Assembly: GCA_900539035.1 (NCBI GenBank)
Contig: UQAU01000001.1
Location: forward strand, 124,001 to 188,000
Length of the DNA stretch: 64,000 nt
Direction of reading: 5' to 3'
Source of the DNA: an uncultured Collinsella sp.
Lineage (GTDB): Bacteria > Actinomycetota > Coriobacteriia > Coriobacteriales > Coriobacteriaceae
Shown here: positions 50,222-57,627 of the stretch, piece by piece
Position numbering within the stretch: position 1 is the stretch's first letter
Layout: every line of letters starts with the position of its first letter
The notes under the pieces: generated by a model
The model's input: only the letters and a program-made list of their open reading frames with translations
The model's database searches: none
What the model was told of the DNA's origin: nothing
Position numbers and translations under genes: made by a program

Positions 50222-50340
50222 CTATAGTTAAAAACTCTCTCCAGTTTGCTCCAGTTTGTCGCAGTTTGTTTTAGTTCGCCCAATTTATACCCAGTCTCAA
50301 AAATTGCCGAAAATCCATGGGGTCAAATTTGAGTCACGGA
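50222..50340. repeat. 119-bp direct repeat, left copy
   Basis: Aligns without gaps to 53137-53255. Shared blocks include TTGTCGCAGTTTGTT, ACCCAGTCTCAAAAAT and GGTCAAATTT. About 85-90% identity over the first 85 bases by eye. The two copies enclose the arsR-to-ligase operon. Confidence 0.8.
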
Positions 50341-50387
50341 TATCCATACAATTTTGGTCATTCTCTGGGGTCACGCTGGGTCACGGC

Positions 50388-50651
50388 CTAACCGGATATC
50401 CAATCGGAAAGGACGGCTGCCGTCTCGCGATTGGCGGAGTAGTGCATCCAGCGGCCGTCCTTGCGGCAGCTGACCAGCCCGGCGGCGCAGAGTTGCTTCA
50501 CATGGTGGGAAAGGGTGGGCTGGGTGATGTCCATCTGCTCAAGAATCTTGCACGCGCAGATATCGTCCTTGTCCTTGATGGCCTGGTAGATGCGCAGGCG
50601 CGTGGGGTCGCCCAGCGCCTTGAACGCCGCCGCGAGGCTCTCGTTGTCCAT
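50388..50651 (-). CDS. ArsR/SmtB-family metalloregulator
   Basis: 87 residues: FKALGDPTRLRIYQAI, then a Cys pair in ICACKILEQMD (Cys32 and Cys34), recognition helix ITQPTLSHHVKQL and wing CRKDGRWMHYSAN. The CxC near the start of the DNA-binding helices is where ArsR proteins bind As(III) or Sb(III). ATG 50651 follows AGGAGGAAACC. The longer frame upstream crosses the operator and overlaps the divergent gene, so it is rejected. It faces the ArsP-like permease across an AT-rich dyad. Confidence 0.88.
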   Translation of the reverse strand: MDNESLAAAFKALGDPTRLRIYQAIKDKDDICACKILEQMDITQPTLSHHVKQLCAAGLVSCRKDGRWMHYSANRETAAVLSDWISG

Positions 50652-50707
50652 GGTTTCCTCCTGTCTGTCTGGCAGCTTCAGTATATCACGCAAATTCATA
50701 TATTGAC

Positions 50708-50752
50708 ATATATCTATGTGACTCCTATATTGTCGTCTTAACATAGATATAT
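50708..50752. promoter_or_regulatory. Divergent operator/promoter of the arsR-arsP intergenic region
   Basis: ATATATCTATGT (50708-50719) and ACATAGATATAT (50741-50752) are exact inverted 12-mers, with TTGACATATATCTATGTG overlapping the first half. Typical of ArsR/SmtB operators. Confidence 0.75.
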
Positions 50753-50781
50753 ATCGATACATCAATATGAAAGGAGTCCCA

Positions 50782-51783
50782 ATGGAGTCCATCGGAACGT
50801 TCATCTTGGACCAGGTGCTGAAGATGCAGTGGCTGAGCGAACTGATCGCCGCCTTGCTGGGCGCGCTAGGCATTGACGCAGCGGGCCAGTGGGGCGGCAC
50901 GCTCCACTTCTTCATCTATGACACGGTGAAGATCGTCATCCTGCTGTGCGTGCTCATCTTCGCCATCAGCTACATCCAGAGCCACTTCCCGCCCGAGCGC
51001 AGCCGCAAGATCATGGGCCGCTTCAAGGGCATCTGGGGAAATGTGGTGGGAGCACTGCTGGGAACGGTGACGCCGTTCTGCAGCTGCAGCTCGATCCCGC
51101 TGTTCATCGGGTTCACCCGCGCGGGCCTGCCCCTGGGCGTCACCTTCAGCTTCCTCATCAGCTCGCCCATGGTGGACCTGGGCAGCCTGGTGCTGATCAT
51201 GAGCATCTTCGGCCCGGGCGTTGCCGTTGCCTACACGGTGGTTGGCCTGCTCATCGCCATCGCCGGCGGCGCCATCATCCAGCGCATGGGCATGGAGGAG
51301 CACCTGGCCGACTTCGTCCGCGGCGACGCGCCGGCGGACGCCGAGCTCCTGTCCATGACCGTGGCCGAGCGCCTGGCCTATGCCCGCAAGGAGACCTGGG
51401 GCACGTTCAAGAAGGTGTTCCCGTACATCCTGCTGGGCGTGGGAATCGGCGCCTTCATCCACAACTGGATCCCCGCCGAGTGGATCGAGCTGGTCCTGGG
51501 CGACGGCAACCCCTTCGCCGTGGTGCTGGCCACCCTCGTCGGCGCGCCTATCTACGCCGACACATTCGGCGTCATCCCCATCGCCGAGTCCCTGTACTAC
51601 AAGGGCGCGGGCCTGGGCACGGTGCTGGCCTTCATGATGAGCGTCACCGTGCTCTCTATCCCCTCGCTCACCATGCTCGCCCGCGTGGTTAAGCCGAAGC
51701 TGCTGGGAACATTCGTGGGGCTGTGCATCGTCGGCATGTGCATAAGCGGCTACGTGTTCAACTTCCTGCAGCCGCTGTTCTAA
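50782..51783 (+). CDS. arsP: ArsP/DUF318-family permease
   Basis: 333 residues with about eight to ten membrane helices. The PF03773 signature TPFCSCSSIPLFIGFTRAGL holds Cys100 and Cys102; GAPIYADTFGVIPIAESLYY is the second conserved half. ArsP proteins export trivalent organoarsenicals, and relatives have been linked to other thiophilic compounds. AAAGGAG precedes ATG 50782. First gene of a four-gene operon (permease, thioredoxin fold, lipoyl carrier, ligase) facing arsR. Confidence 0.87.
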   Translation: MESIGTFILDQVLKMQWLSELIAALLGALGIDAAGQWGGTLHFFIYDTVKIVILLCVLIFAISYIQSHFPPERSRKIMGRFKGIWGNVVGALLGTVTPFCSCSSIPLFIGFTRAGLPLGVTFSFLISSPMVDLGSLVLIMSIFGPGVAVAYTVVGLLIAIAGGAIIQRMGMEEHLADFVRGDAPADAELLSMTVAERLAYARKETWGTFKKVFPYILLGVGIGAFIHNWIPAEWIELVLGDGNPFAVVLATLVGAPIYADTFGVIPIAESLYYKGAGLGTVLAFMMSVTVLSIPSLTMLARVVKPKLLGTFVGLCIVGMCISGYVFNFLQPLF

Positions 51784-51831
51784 CCGATTAGGAGCCCGCA
51801 CGGTGCGGGCGCGTCGAAAGGAGAAATTGTC

Positions 51832-52167
51832 ATGGGATTGTTCGGATTCGGAAAGAAGAAGGAAGAGAAGGCCGCCGTTCCCTGCGCGTGCAATGATGGC
51901 GCTCCGCAGATGAAGGCAGAGCCCTGCGGCTGCGGAGGCGCCCGCCAGGTGAAGGTGCTGGGGGCCGGCTGCTGCCACGAGCTGAACGAGAACGCCCAAG
52001 CGGCCATCGCCGAGCTGGGGCTCGAGGCGGAGCTTGAGTACATCACCGACATGGACCGCGTCATGGGCTACGGCGCCATGAGCCTGCCTGCGCTGGTCGT
52101 CGACGGCAAGGTCGTGTCCGCTGGCATGGTGCTCACGCCGGCGGAAGTCGCAGCGTACTTGAGGTAG
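51832..52167 (+). CDS. Cys-rich thioredoxin-fold protein
   Basis: 111 residues. A Lys-rich start (MGLFGFGKKKEEK) is followed by a Cys-rich segment (PCACNDG, PCGCGG). Next is a small thioredoxin-3-type domain with VKVLGAGCCHELNENAQAAI and the cis-proline region MSLPALVVDGKVVSAG. The redox site has vicinal cysteines (GCC) rather than a plain CxxC, and the extra N-terminal Cys pairs look metal- or arsenic-binding. Such proteins often accompany ArsP-type permeases. GAAAGGAG precedes the ATG, and the lipoyl gene follows in 8 bp. Confidence 0.83.
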   Translation: MGLFGFGKKKEEKAAVPCACNDGAPQMKAEPCGCGGARQVKVLGAGCCHELNENAQAAIAELGLEAELEYITDMDRVMGYGAMSLPALVVDGKVVSAGMVLTPAEVAAYLR

Positions 52168-52175
52168 GAGGAACC

Positions 52176-52379
52176 ATGGAGATCAGATCGACCCGAGGCA
52201 ACGCGATACTTTTCTGGAAGGTCGCAGACGGCGATACCGTGGAGGCCGGGCAAGTAGTTGCTTCCCTCGAGCAGGGCAAGGGCACGATGGAGGTCGTGGC
52301 ACCGTGCGCTGGAAAGATTGGCATTGCCTGCAAGGGCGGCATGGTGTCCGAGGGCCAGCTCCTGGCGACGGTGGGCTGA
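52176..52379 (+). CDS. Free-standing lipoyl-carrier domain protein
   Basis: 67 residues, a single biotinyl/lipoyl hammerhead. The modification site is SLEQGKGTMEVVAP with Lys35 in the beta-turn; the second half is CAGKIGIACKGGMVSEGQLL. The absence of a Met-Lys-Met (biotin-type MKM) motif and the ligase encoded immediately downstream favour lipoylation. It is too short to be GcvH or a dehydrogenase E2 subunit and no dehydrogenase gene is near, so it is a dedicated carrier. TAGGAGGAACC precedes the ATG. Confidence 0.82.
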   Translation: MEIRSTRGNAILFWKVADGDTVEAGQVVASLEQGKGTMEVVAPCAGKIGIACKGGMVSEGQLLATVG

Positions 52380-52999
52380 TGCTGAACGTCGTGAAGAGCC
52401 CCTACCGCACCGCTTACGAGAACCTCGCCTTCGAGCAGGAGCTTCTTCGCACGGGCACGCCCTTCCTTTTCACCCACCGGGACGCCCCCTGCGTCTCAGT
52501 GGGCTTCAACCAAGACATTGAAGCGGAAGTCGACGCCGCACTTGCCAAGGAGCTGGGTGTCGACATCGTCCGGAGGCAAAGCGGCGGCGGGGCGGTCTAC
52601 CGCGACGAGGGGTGCGTGGCATTCTCGATGGCGGTGCCGCGTGATTTCCTTCCGCGCGCCATGGAGGTTCCCGAGCGGGCCCTGATGGCCCTGGGCGTGC
52701 CGGCCGTCCGAAACGACCGCAACGACGTCTACGTCGCCGGTCGCAAGGTATGCGGATGCGCATGGCAAGACGCTGGCGACCTGGTCGTGTTCCACGGCAG
52801 CGTGTTGTTCGATGTTGACCTGGACGCGATGGATCGCCTGCTTGCCCCCGGCAAGAGGAAGTACTGCGGCACCGCCATGAGGTCTGTTTTCGCCCGCGTG
52901 AGGAACATCAAGGATTTGGTTCCGCAGATGACAGCTGACGAGTTCCAGGGAGCACTCGAGAGAGCGCTCCTCGCCTCCGTTTCCTTGGGTGCGATGTGA
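52379..52999 (+). CDS. Short LplA-like lipoate-protein ligase
   Basis: 206 residues; its ATG shares a base with the stop of the lipoyl carrier (TGATG). The family core is clear: LAFEQELL, RRQSGGGAVYRDEG (about 65-78) and the catalytic lysine loop VAGRKVCGCAWQ (Lys123). The usual Ser residues of KxSGSA are Cys here. The C-terminal accessory domain of E. coli-type LplA is missing. It would adenylate lipoate (or octanoate) and attach it to the neighbouring carrier. One ligase with one carrier in a metal-controlled operon is unusual. Confidence 0.85.
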   Translation: MLNVVKSPYRTAYENLAFEQELLRTGTPFLFTHRDAPCVSVGFNQDIEAEVDAALAKELGVDIVRRQSGGGAVYRDEGCVAFSMAVPRDFLPRAMEVPERALMALGVPAVRNDRNDVYVAGRKVCGCAWQDAGDLVVFHGSVLFDVDLDAMDRLLAPGKRKYCGTAMRSVFARVRNIKDLVPQMTADEFQGALERALLASVSLGAM

Positions 53000-53070
53000 T
53001 TTCCGCCGGTCTCTTTCACGTGCGCCTCCGTCAGCTCCCTGACCGTGAGAAGCCTAGGGGGTGCGATCGT

Positions 53071-53107
53071 AATAAGAAAACCCCAGTTAAACTGGGGTTT
53101 TCTTATT
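53071..53107. terminator. Perfect bidirectional terminator after the ligase gene
   Basis: An 18-bp arm (AATAAGAAAACCCCAGTT) and its exact complement around one A, with TTTTCTTATT on the plus strand. Confidence 0.9.
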
Positions 53108-53136
53108 GCACAAAGCCTATACGGGCTACTTTCACT

Positions 53137-53255
53137 CTATAGTTGAAAACTTTCTCCAGTTTGTCCCAGTTTGTCGCAGTTTGTTCTAGTGAATCCTATT
53201 TACACCCAGTCTCAAAAATCGACGTTTGGGCATGCGGTCAAATTTAGGTCACGGT
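53137..53255. repeat. 119-bp direct repeat, right copy
   Basis: Gap-free partner of 50222-50340, same orientation. It lies 30 bp after the terminator of the ArsP/lipoyl operon and so closes the unit. Confidence 0.8.
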
Positions 53256-53564
53256 TTTTCGGAGTGCCCGAGGCTTTTTCGTGGGTCACGTGAGGTCGCG
53301 AATAGCACCTAGTTCTTGGGTCCAGTCTTATGTTCGTTTAAGCAGACTTCAGGCGACATTGCACCGTGCGGCTACACATTTGATAGAATCTCCCCAGTCA
53401 ATCATCGGAGGACAATTAGCGCAAGTGGCTTACATATGATGTCACCAACCTGCACGTTTGCAAAATGATTTGGACATTGTTCGTTTGGAATAATCGCAAG
53501 TGGCTTGGTGCTAATCGGTTATGAGTTTCAAATGTCCCCATTGGGACAATTTGTCCCGGTCGAG
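53256..53564. other. Gene-free border before the conjugative element
   Basis: No supported gene. CGCAAGTGGCTT occurs twice (about 53420 and 53495). TGTCCC-CATT-GGGACA and the TGGGACA dyad overlap at 53533-53558 just after the large unknown gene's 3' end. Confidence 0.55.
53542..53558. promoter_or_regulatory. TGGGACAnnnTGTCCCA dyad, copy 1
   Basis: TGGGACAATTTGTCCCG, one base off the consensus in the last position, overlapping a second dyad TGTCCC-CATT-GGGACA. Confidence 0.6.
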
Positions 53565-53757
53565 CTAATCCAGCAATTTCCTTGAATCTTGCAGTTTCTC
53601 GAGAGCCTTTTCGCAACGCTCCATGCACTTCAAGCTTTTCTTCATTTGGGAGATAAGCTTTTTGTCAGGTCCGTTATCCGCATTCGACAACTTCTCGATT
53701 TCGGCGCGCAGCTCCTCTGTGCAGTTCTGCATTCCTTGTTGCGCTAAGAGAGGCGAT
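53565..53757 (-). pseudogene. Out-of-frame C-terminal tail of the large unknown protein
   Basis: In the frame next to the end of the 55905-53674 gene, the sequence encodes SPLLAQQGMQNCTEELRAEI then EKLSNADNGPDKKLISQMKK and SLKCMERCEKALEKLQDSRK, a well-formed charged helical ending. The join lies near 53745-53757. Confidence 0.6.
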
Positions 53758-55905
53758 GTCGTAGCGTCCGTATTTCTTGACGGCGATCTCGGAGCAGAAT
53801 GCGAGAAGCTTGGAACATTCGCTTTGCACGAAAGACTCGGACGATTGCACGGCAACGGTCGCCGCCGTGGTTACACCTGATCCCGCGAGGCCAAGAAGTG
53901 CGCCGCCTCCAGTAAGAATCGCAGTTCCGCCAGCCATGCCCATGCCGCCAACTGCAAGCGAGCCTCCTCCGACGAAAGCCAGGCTGGCGCTAGTCAACGC
54001 AGCGCCTGAGAGCCCGACAACCGCATCGCCCGCGATGAGCACTGCAATTTCAGGAGCGAAGAATAATGCGCCTCCTGCAGTCGCCGCGGTGACCGCAAGC
54101 GTCGCTACCGCTGCAGCAGCCACCCTTTTTCGATTGCCGGTTATCGTTCCGATCGCATGCGTGTATGCCTTTTGAATTGCCTTCACATCGGTGCTGTCAA
54201 TGTAGTTCTGCCCCTTGCAGAAAACGTCGCCAAGGTAGTCGGTCTTGACCTTGAGCTTCTTATAAGACTTGTTCTCTTCGAGACCGAGTTGGTAGTAAGG
54301 CGTGAATCTAGATAGCTCGAGAACCAGAAGGTCAATCCAGGAGCGGTCTTCGACTTCGTTGGAGATCTCTTCCATTAAATCGAATGCTTGCCTGCCGCTG
54401 CGGATGAAGAATTCATCTCTGGTTACATCCAGGGATTCGCAGACGGTGGCCTCCCATTCGTTCTTCCATCTTGTTTTCACTAGCGCCAGATCCGCCTTCT
54501 TTGTGCTCAGGATGTCAAAGGCTACCATCATCGACTGGAAGGAGTACAGGAGCCTGGTTTGGTCAGAGTTGAGCATCAAGAATCGATATTTTGCGGAAAG
54601 CCTCTGAAGCTCCTGTTCCCTTAGTTGCTTCTGCCTCTCATGTTCGGCCATCGCTTTCTTGTACACAGTTGCGACGTCTTCCTTGATGTATTTGGCGTCA
54701 AAGAAGCAAGCGACGGCGAACCTTCCGATGCCGGGATAGTTGATGTTCAGGAAGAACGCTTTGGCGAATGCGGCCTTGTTTCCCTTAGAAGCTATCCCTG
54801 CCTTAATAGCGCTGCCAGCGGAATTGACTGCTAGGAACGTGCCGCTGGAAACGGTGCACATCCTCGTAAGGGCCCTGTTGTTGATCGGCAGAAAGCCCTT
54901 CGGATCCAATCGGTCGAGCTCCGCAAACGAAGCTATGCGCTTCGTTTTTATCTCCGAAGCAAGTCTCGAGACGGTGTAGAAAACGCGGACGACGACTTCG
55001 TTTGCAAGAACGAAAAGGGACTGCTCCAGCAATTGCGTGGCCAAGCCCATCTCCGTCCTGAAGTCGAAGCGGACAGGCTTTCCTTCCGAATCCTTGAAGT
55101 AGGTGCCATTGAACAGCTTGGAGACCCATTTCGAGAACGAGATCTCGCTTTCCTTGTAGTTGACCTTAACGTTCTTGAACAGCGGCGTGGAAGAAAGCTC
55201 TTTTAGTATGGACAGAATGGGCCCCGGGATGCCGGTTCCCTTGCCGGCCTTTTGGTTCGACCCGTCTATGTCGCTGACAAGGTGGAACAGCCAATTGAAC
55301 GTACCGATGGCGATCTTCTCGGGGACGTTCTTCCCTACAAGGGCGTTTTCGGGGAACAACAGCTTGATGAAGTTGCCGTCCGTGTCGGTGCCGTAGCCCG
55401 TGCCCGTAAATTGGCCGAGGATGGAGAAGAAGAGGCCGAGAACGGTAGGATGGTGTGAGAAATCTCGAAGGTGGTGCTGAAGCCCTCCTCCGAACTCAGG
55501 GGTAAGCTTGTCCTGAGGAATTGGGAATTTGTCTTCCAAGAACTTGATTGCCTTGGCCAGGACTTCGGTGCTGCATCTGCCGTCCTTGTCGAATATGGCC
55601 TTATCGTTTGGAAGGTCGCAGCCGAAGGCCCTCGCTGCGTCTATGACAATCTTGTCGGCTTCCTTACCACCGATCTTCGCTGCCTCTTCGATAGATAGAG
55701 GCTTGCCGAGAAACACGCTGAGCAGCCCGGTCAACAAGCCGCTTCCTGCGGCGATCCCATAGTCCAGCCTACTCGCCTTGTCTACCGCGTCGTCGAATTC
55801 GAATTCCAGGGCTTCGAAGGAATCGAGAATCGAAAGTTCATTGGAGGCTGGGCTTATGTCGAGTGTGCCGGCACTCGATACCGGGATGATTTCAAAATTG
55901 CTCAT
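53674..55905 (-). CDS. Large unknown protein with Gly-rich membrane region, frameshifted near its end
   Basis: 743 residues to the stop at 53674. The N-terminal part has a hydrophobic GIAAGSGLLTGLLSVFLG and a conserved-looking core (LRDFSHHPTVLGLFFSILGQ, FTGTGYGTDTDGNF, FNWLFHLVSDIDGSNQKAGK, GTGIPGPILSILKELS). The middle is helical and charged. Residues about 600-700 are Ala/Gly-rich hydrophobic segments resembling glycine zippers (GGGSLAVGGMGMAGGTAILT, GGGALLGLAGSG). I do not recognise the family. The probable original end lies in another frame to 53565. Placement at the edge of a conjugative element, transcribed away from it, suggests cargo, perhaps a membrane-acting defence or toxin protein; this is inference. 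Confidence 0.7.
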   Translation of the reverse strand: MSNFEIIPVSSAGTLDISPASNELSILDSFEALEFEFDDAVDKASRLDYGIAAGSGLLTGLLSVFLGKPLSIEEAAKIGGKEADKIVIDAARAFGCDLPNDKAIFDKDGRCSTEVLAKAIKFLEDKFPIPQDKLTPEFGGGLQHHLRDFSHHPTVLGLFFSILGQFTGTGYGTDTDGNFIKLLFPENALVGKNVPEKIAIGTFNWLFHLVSDIDGSNQKAGKGTGIPGPILSILKELSSTPLFKNVKVNYKESEISFSKWVSKLFNGTYFKDSEGKPVRFDFRTEMGLATQLLEQSLFVLANEVVVRVFYTVSRLASEIKTKRIASFAELDRLDPKGFLPINNRALTRMCTVSSGTFLAVNSAGSAIKAGIASKGNKAAFAKAFFLNINYPGIGRFAVACFFDAKYIKEDVATVYKKAMAEHERQKQLREQELQRLSAKYRFLMLNSDQTRLLYSFQSMMVAFDILSTKKADLALVKTRWKNEWEATVCESLDVTRDEFFIRSGRQAFDLMEEISNEVEDRSWIDLLVLELSRFTPYYQLGLEENKSYKKLKVKTDYLGDVFCKGQNYIDSTDVKAIQKAYTHAIGTITGNRKRVAAAAVATLAVTAATAGGALFFAPEIAVLIAGDAVVGLSGAALTSASLAFVGGGSLAVGGMGMAGGTAILTGGGALLGLAGSGVTTAATVAVQSSESFVQSECSKLLAFCSEIAVKKYGRYDIASLSATRNAELHRGAARRNREVVECG

Positions 55906-56001
55906 GTGCGGTCTTTCTCTTAGCGATGCGCTTTACACATCTCATCAATTATCCCACCTTTAATAACCGCCTTAGGAACATTCAGCTATATGGAGGAACT
56001 C

Positions 56002-56018
56002 TGGGACAATTTGTCCCA
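56002..56018. promoter_or_regulatory. TGGGACAnnnTGTCCCA dyad, copy 2
   Basis: CTGGGACAATTTGTCCCAG is perfectly symmetric over 19 bases, 97 bp upstream of the large unknown gene's start at 55905. Confidence 0.7.
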
Positions 56019-56337
56019 GCTGATCTCCTTAGAATCCCTCCCACTGCTGCTTGGTTGCTAAACGGAATCTTACAGATGACATTCTAAATTTACGTTTGCA
56101 AGCACCATGTCCATTAGGACGGACAGGCTCGAATAGCTCCAGGTAATACCATTTTTCAAGCTCGCCAACTACGCGTGAGCCTGTCGGTCAAGCCTGCCTG
56201 CACGTAAGAGCAGCATAAACACAGCACGGGTGGTGATGCGATGTACGTCAGGAACAGTTAGCGCCGGGCGAAGGTCGCATTTCAGCATTGGCGCTGAGCA
56301 TCCTGCACCGTCGAATAGCGAGGCACTTTCACAGCTG

Positions 56338-56356
56338 CTGGGACAATCTGTCTCAG
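56338..56356. promoter_or_regulatory. TGGGACAnnnTGTCCCA dyad, copy 3
   Basis: CTGGGACAATCTGTCTCAG, one mismatch, 180 bp upstream of the excisionase-like gene. Confidence 0.55.
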
Positions 56357-56535
56357 CGAGACATCCAACCGATATTATGCCAGTTTCTTGAATATGGGAC
56401 TTAGGGAACCCAAGGGAACCGAAGCCCATTCCTCTCAAAAGACTCCTTTCCCGCTTTCGTGTAGAAGGCTGATGAACGTACATGGCGTAACGCCGCGGAA
56501 CGCAGCGATACGGCGCGGAAAGGATAGGAGGACGC

Positions 56536-56781
56536 ATGAGACCACAAAGCGACTGCAGCGGCTGCACTGATCAGAACCAGGCCGTGAGTGGCCCCAGCGA
56601 ATGGATGACCGTAGCCGAAATGCAGGAATACATGCATGCCGGAAGGACCAAGGCCTATGAGCTCATCAAGGCCGGAGAGGTCAGGTCGTACAGGCTGGGA
56701 AGGAGGATTCTCGTGAACAGGCTGTCTCTTGACCGATACATAAAAGCAAACGGAACACTTGGCGACCAACCGAACAAATGA
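56536..56781 (+). CDS. Excisionase-like HTH protein
   Basis: 81 residues. WMTVAEMQEYMHAGRTKAYE and LIKAGEVRSYRLGRRILVNR form the HTH-17/MerR-like excisionase fold: first helix, recognition helix and basic wing. An N-terminal CSGC pair is present. ATAGGAGG precedes ATG 56536. First plus-strand gene of the element. It could be the recombination directionality factor or an early regulator; no integrase is visible in the window. Confidence 0.75.
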   Translation: MRPQSDCSGCTDQNQAVSGPSEWMTVAEMQEYMHAGRTKAYELIKAGEVRSYRLGRRILVNRLSLDRYIKANGTLGDQPNK

Positions 56782-56876
56782 GGTCCGAGCCATGTTGATT
56801 GCACCCGAAGCTTCGGCGCTATCGAAGGGCGAGGCATCGTCTTGCCGCCTCAAACGAACTCGAAACGAGGCAGACG

Positions 56877-57119
56877 ATGAATGATGCAACAGGACCTAGA
56901 CCAGTGCCACCTCAGGACTACTACAGCGCCCAGCAGGTGATGGACTTGCTGAGAATAAGCAAGAGAAGGCTGTACGAGCTCGCGGAACGCGATGATGACC
57001 CGCTGCCCCTCAGGACTTTCCCAGGGGCAAAGCGTGGATCGATAGCGGATCGGAGGGAGCTCCGCGATTGGGTCCTTCGTAACACCGTCCTAGTCCGCGA
57101 GCGCGAGCAAAGGGGCTAG
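56877..57119 (+). CDS. Small HTH (excisionase/AlpA-like) protein
   Basis: 80 residues with YYSAQQVMDLLRISKRRLYE, a Pro-rich loop (DDDPLPLRTFPGAKRGSIAD) and a basic, arginine-rich end. It resembles AlpA/Xis-type DNA-binding proteins. GAGG lies 6 bases before ATG 56877; the longer in-frame extension upstream is rejected for lack of a ribosome site. It is followed 7 bp later by the replication-type gene. Confidence 0.7.
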   Translation: MNDATGPRPVPPQDYYSAQQVMDLLRISKRRLYELAERDDDPLPLRTFPGAKRGSIADRRELRDWVLRNTVLVREREQRG

Positions 57120-57126
57120 GAGAAAA

Positions 57127-57612
57127 ATGAAGGACATCAAGAGCGCGGGTGATGAGCGCGCTTCCCCTGAAGGGTTCATCACGTTGCATGGGTTCATGAT
57201 GAAAGGAATGGGACTCTCTGGAGTCCCGCTCCTCGTCTTTGCCCGCATCTACGGCTTCAACTCGGCAGGATTAGACTTTTATGAGAGCAAGCCCCATCTC
57301 GCAAGCTTCCTGAACACAACGGAGAGGTCCGTATACAGGGCCTTCTCGGACCTGCTCGAAAAGGGGCTGATCCAGGAGTCGGGCTCCCATCGACACGCAA
57401 GCGGCGTCGAGACGAAGTGCTACTCGGTCGTATGGTCGGCCATTCCCCCGAGGGCGAGGGGTCCAGACCCTGACAAAACGTCACCCCCTGACAAAACGTC
57501 ACCCCCTGAAATCTTGTCAGTCGAAAGGGCACAGGGGGATGACGAATCTTCAGTCCCCGGGCTGACGAATTGTCAGCCGATAAGAAAGGCTGATAACAAA
57601 GGTTTCAGATAG
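57127..57612 (+). CDS. Winged-helix replication-initiator-like protein
   Basis: 161 residues. ITLHGFMMKGMGLSGVPLLV and FARIYGFNSAGLDFYESKPH, LASFLNTTERSVYRAFSDLL and EKGLIQESG form a winged helix like those at the N-terminus of phage and ICE replication initiators (RepA_N/DnaD-related). The C-terminal part has the repeat DKTSPPDKTSPP, encoded by regularly spaced DNA dyads. ATG 57127 follows GGAGAAAA. Next to a DnaC-like loader, this looks like a replication module. Confidence 0.68.
   Translation: MKDIKSAGDERASPEGFITLHGFMMKGMGLSGVPLLVFARIYGFNSAGLDFYESKPHLASFLNTTERSVYRAFSDLLEKGLIQESGSHRHASGVETKCYSVVWSAIPPRARGPDPDKTSPPDKTSPPEILSVERAQGDDESSVPGLTNCQPIRKADNKGFR
57471..57575. repeat. Iteron-like 13-bp dyads inside the replication gene
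   Basis: TGACAAAACGTCA at 57471 and 57489, TGAAATCTTGTCA at 57507, and TGACGAATTGTCA at 57563. The first three are exactly 18 bp apart. This fits an origin placed inside the initiator gene, as in many phages and ICEs. Confidence 0.65.
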
Positions 57613-57627
57613 GAAAGGCGGCCTCGT

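Larger units (their letters stand above)
49843..50387. other. Gene-free border between two islands
   Basis: No supported gene. It contains CTACTCCCACTCT at 49953-49965, the border repeat at 50050-50128 and the left copy of the 119-bp direct repeat at 50222-50340. Confidence 0.65.
55906..56535. other. Regulatory gap between the large unknown gene and the excisionase-like gene
   Basis: No supported gene in 630 bp. Two TGGGACA dyads lie at 56002-56018 and 56338-56356, with mixed base composition between them. This is where promoters for both directions must lie, and it could hold the element's origin of transfer or replication. Confidence 0.55.
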
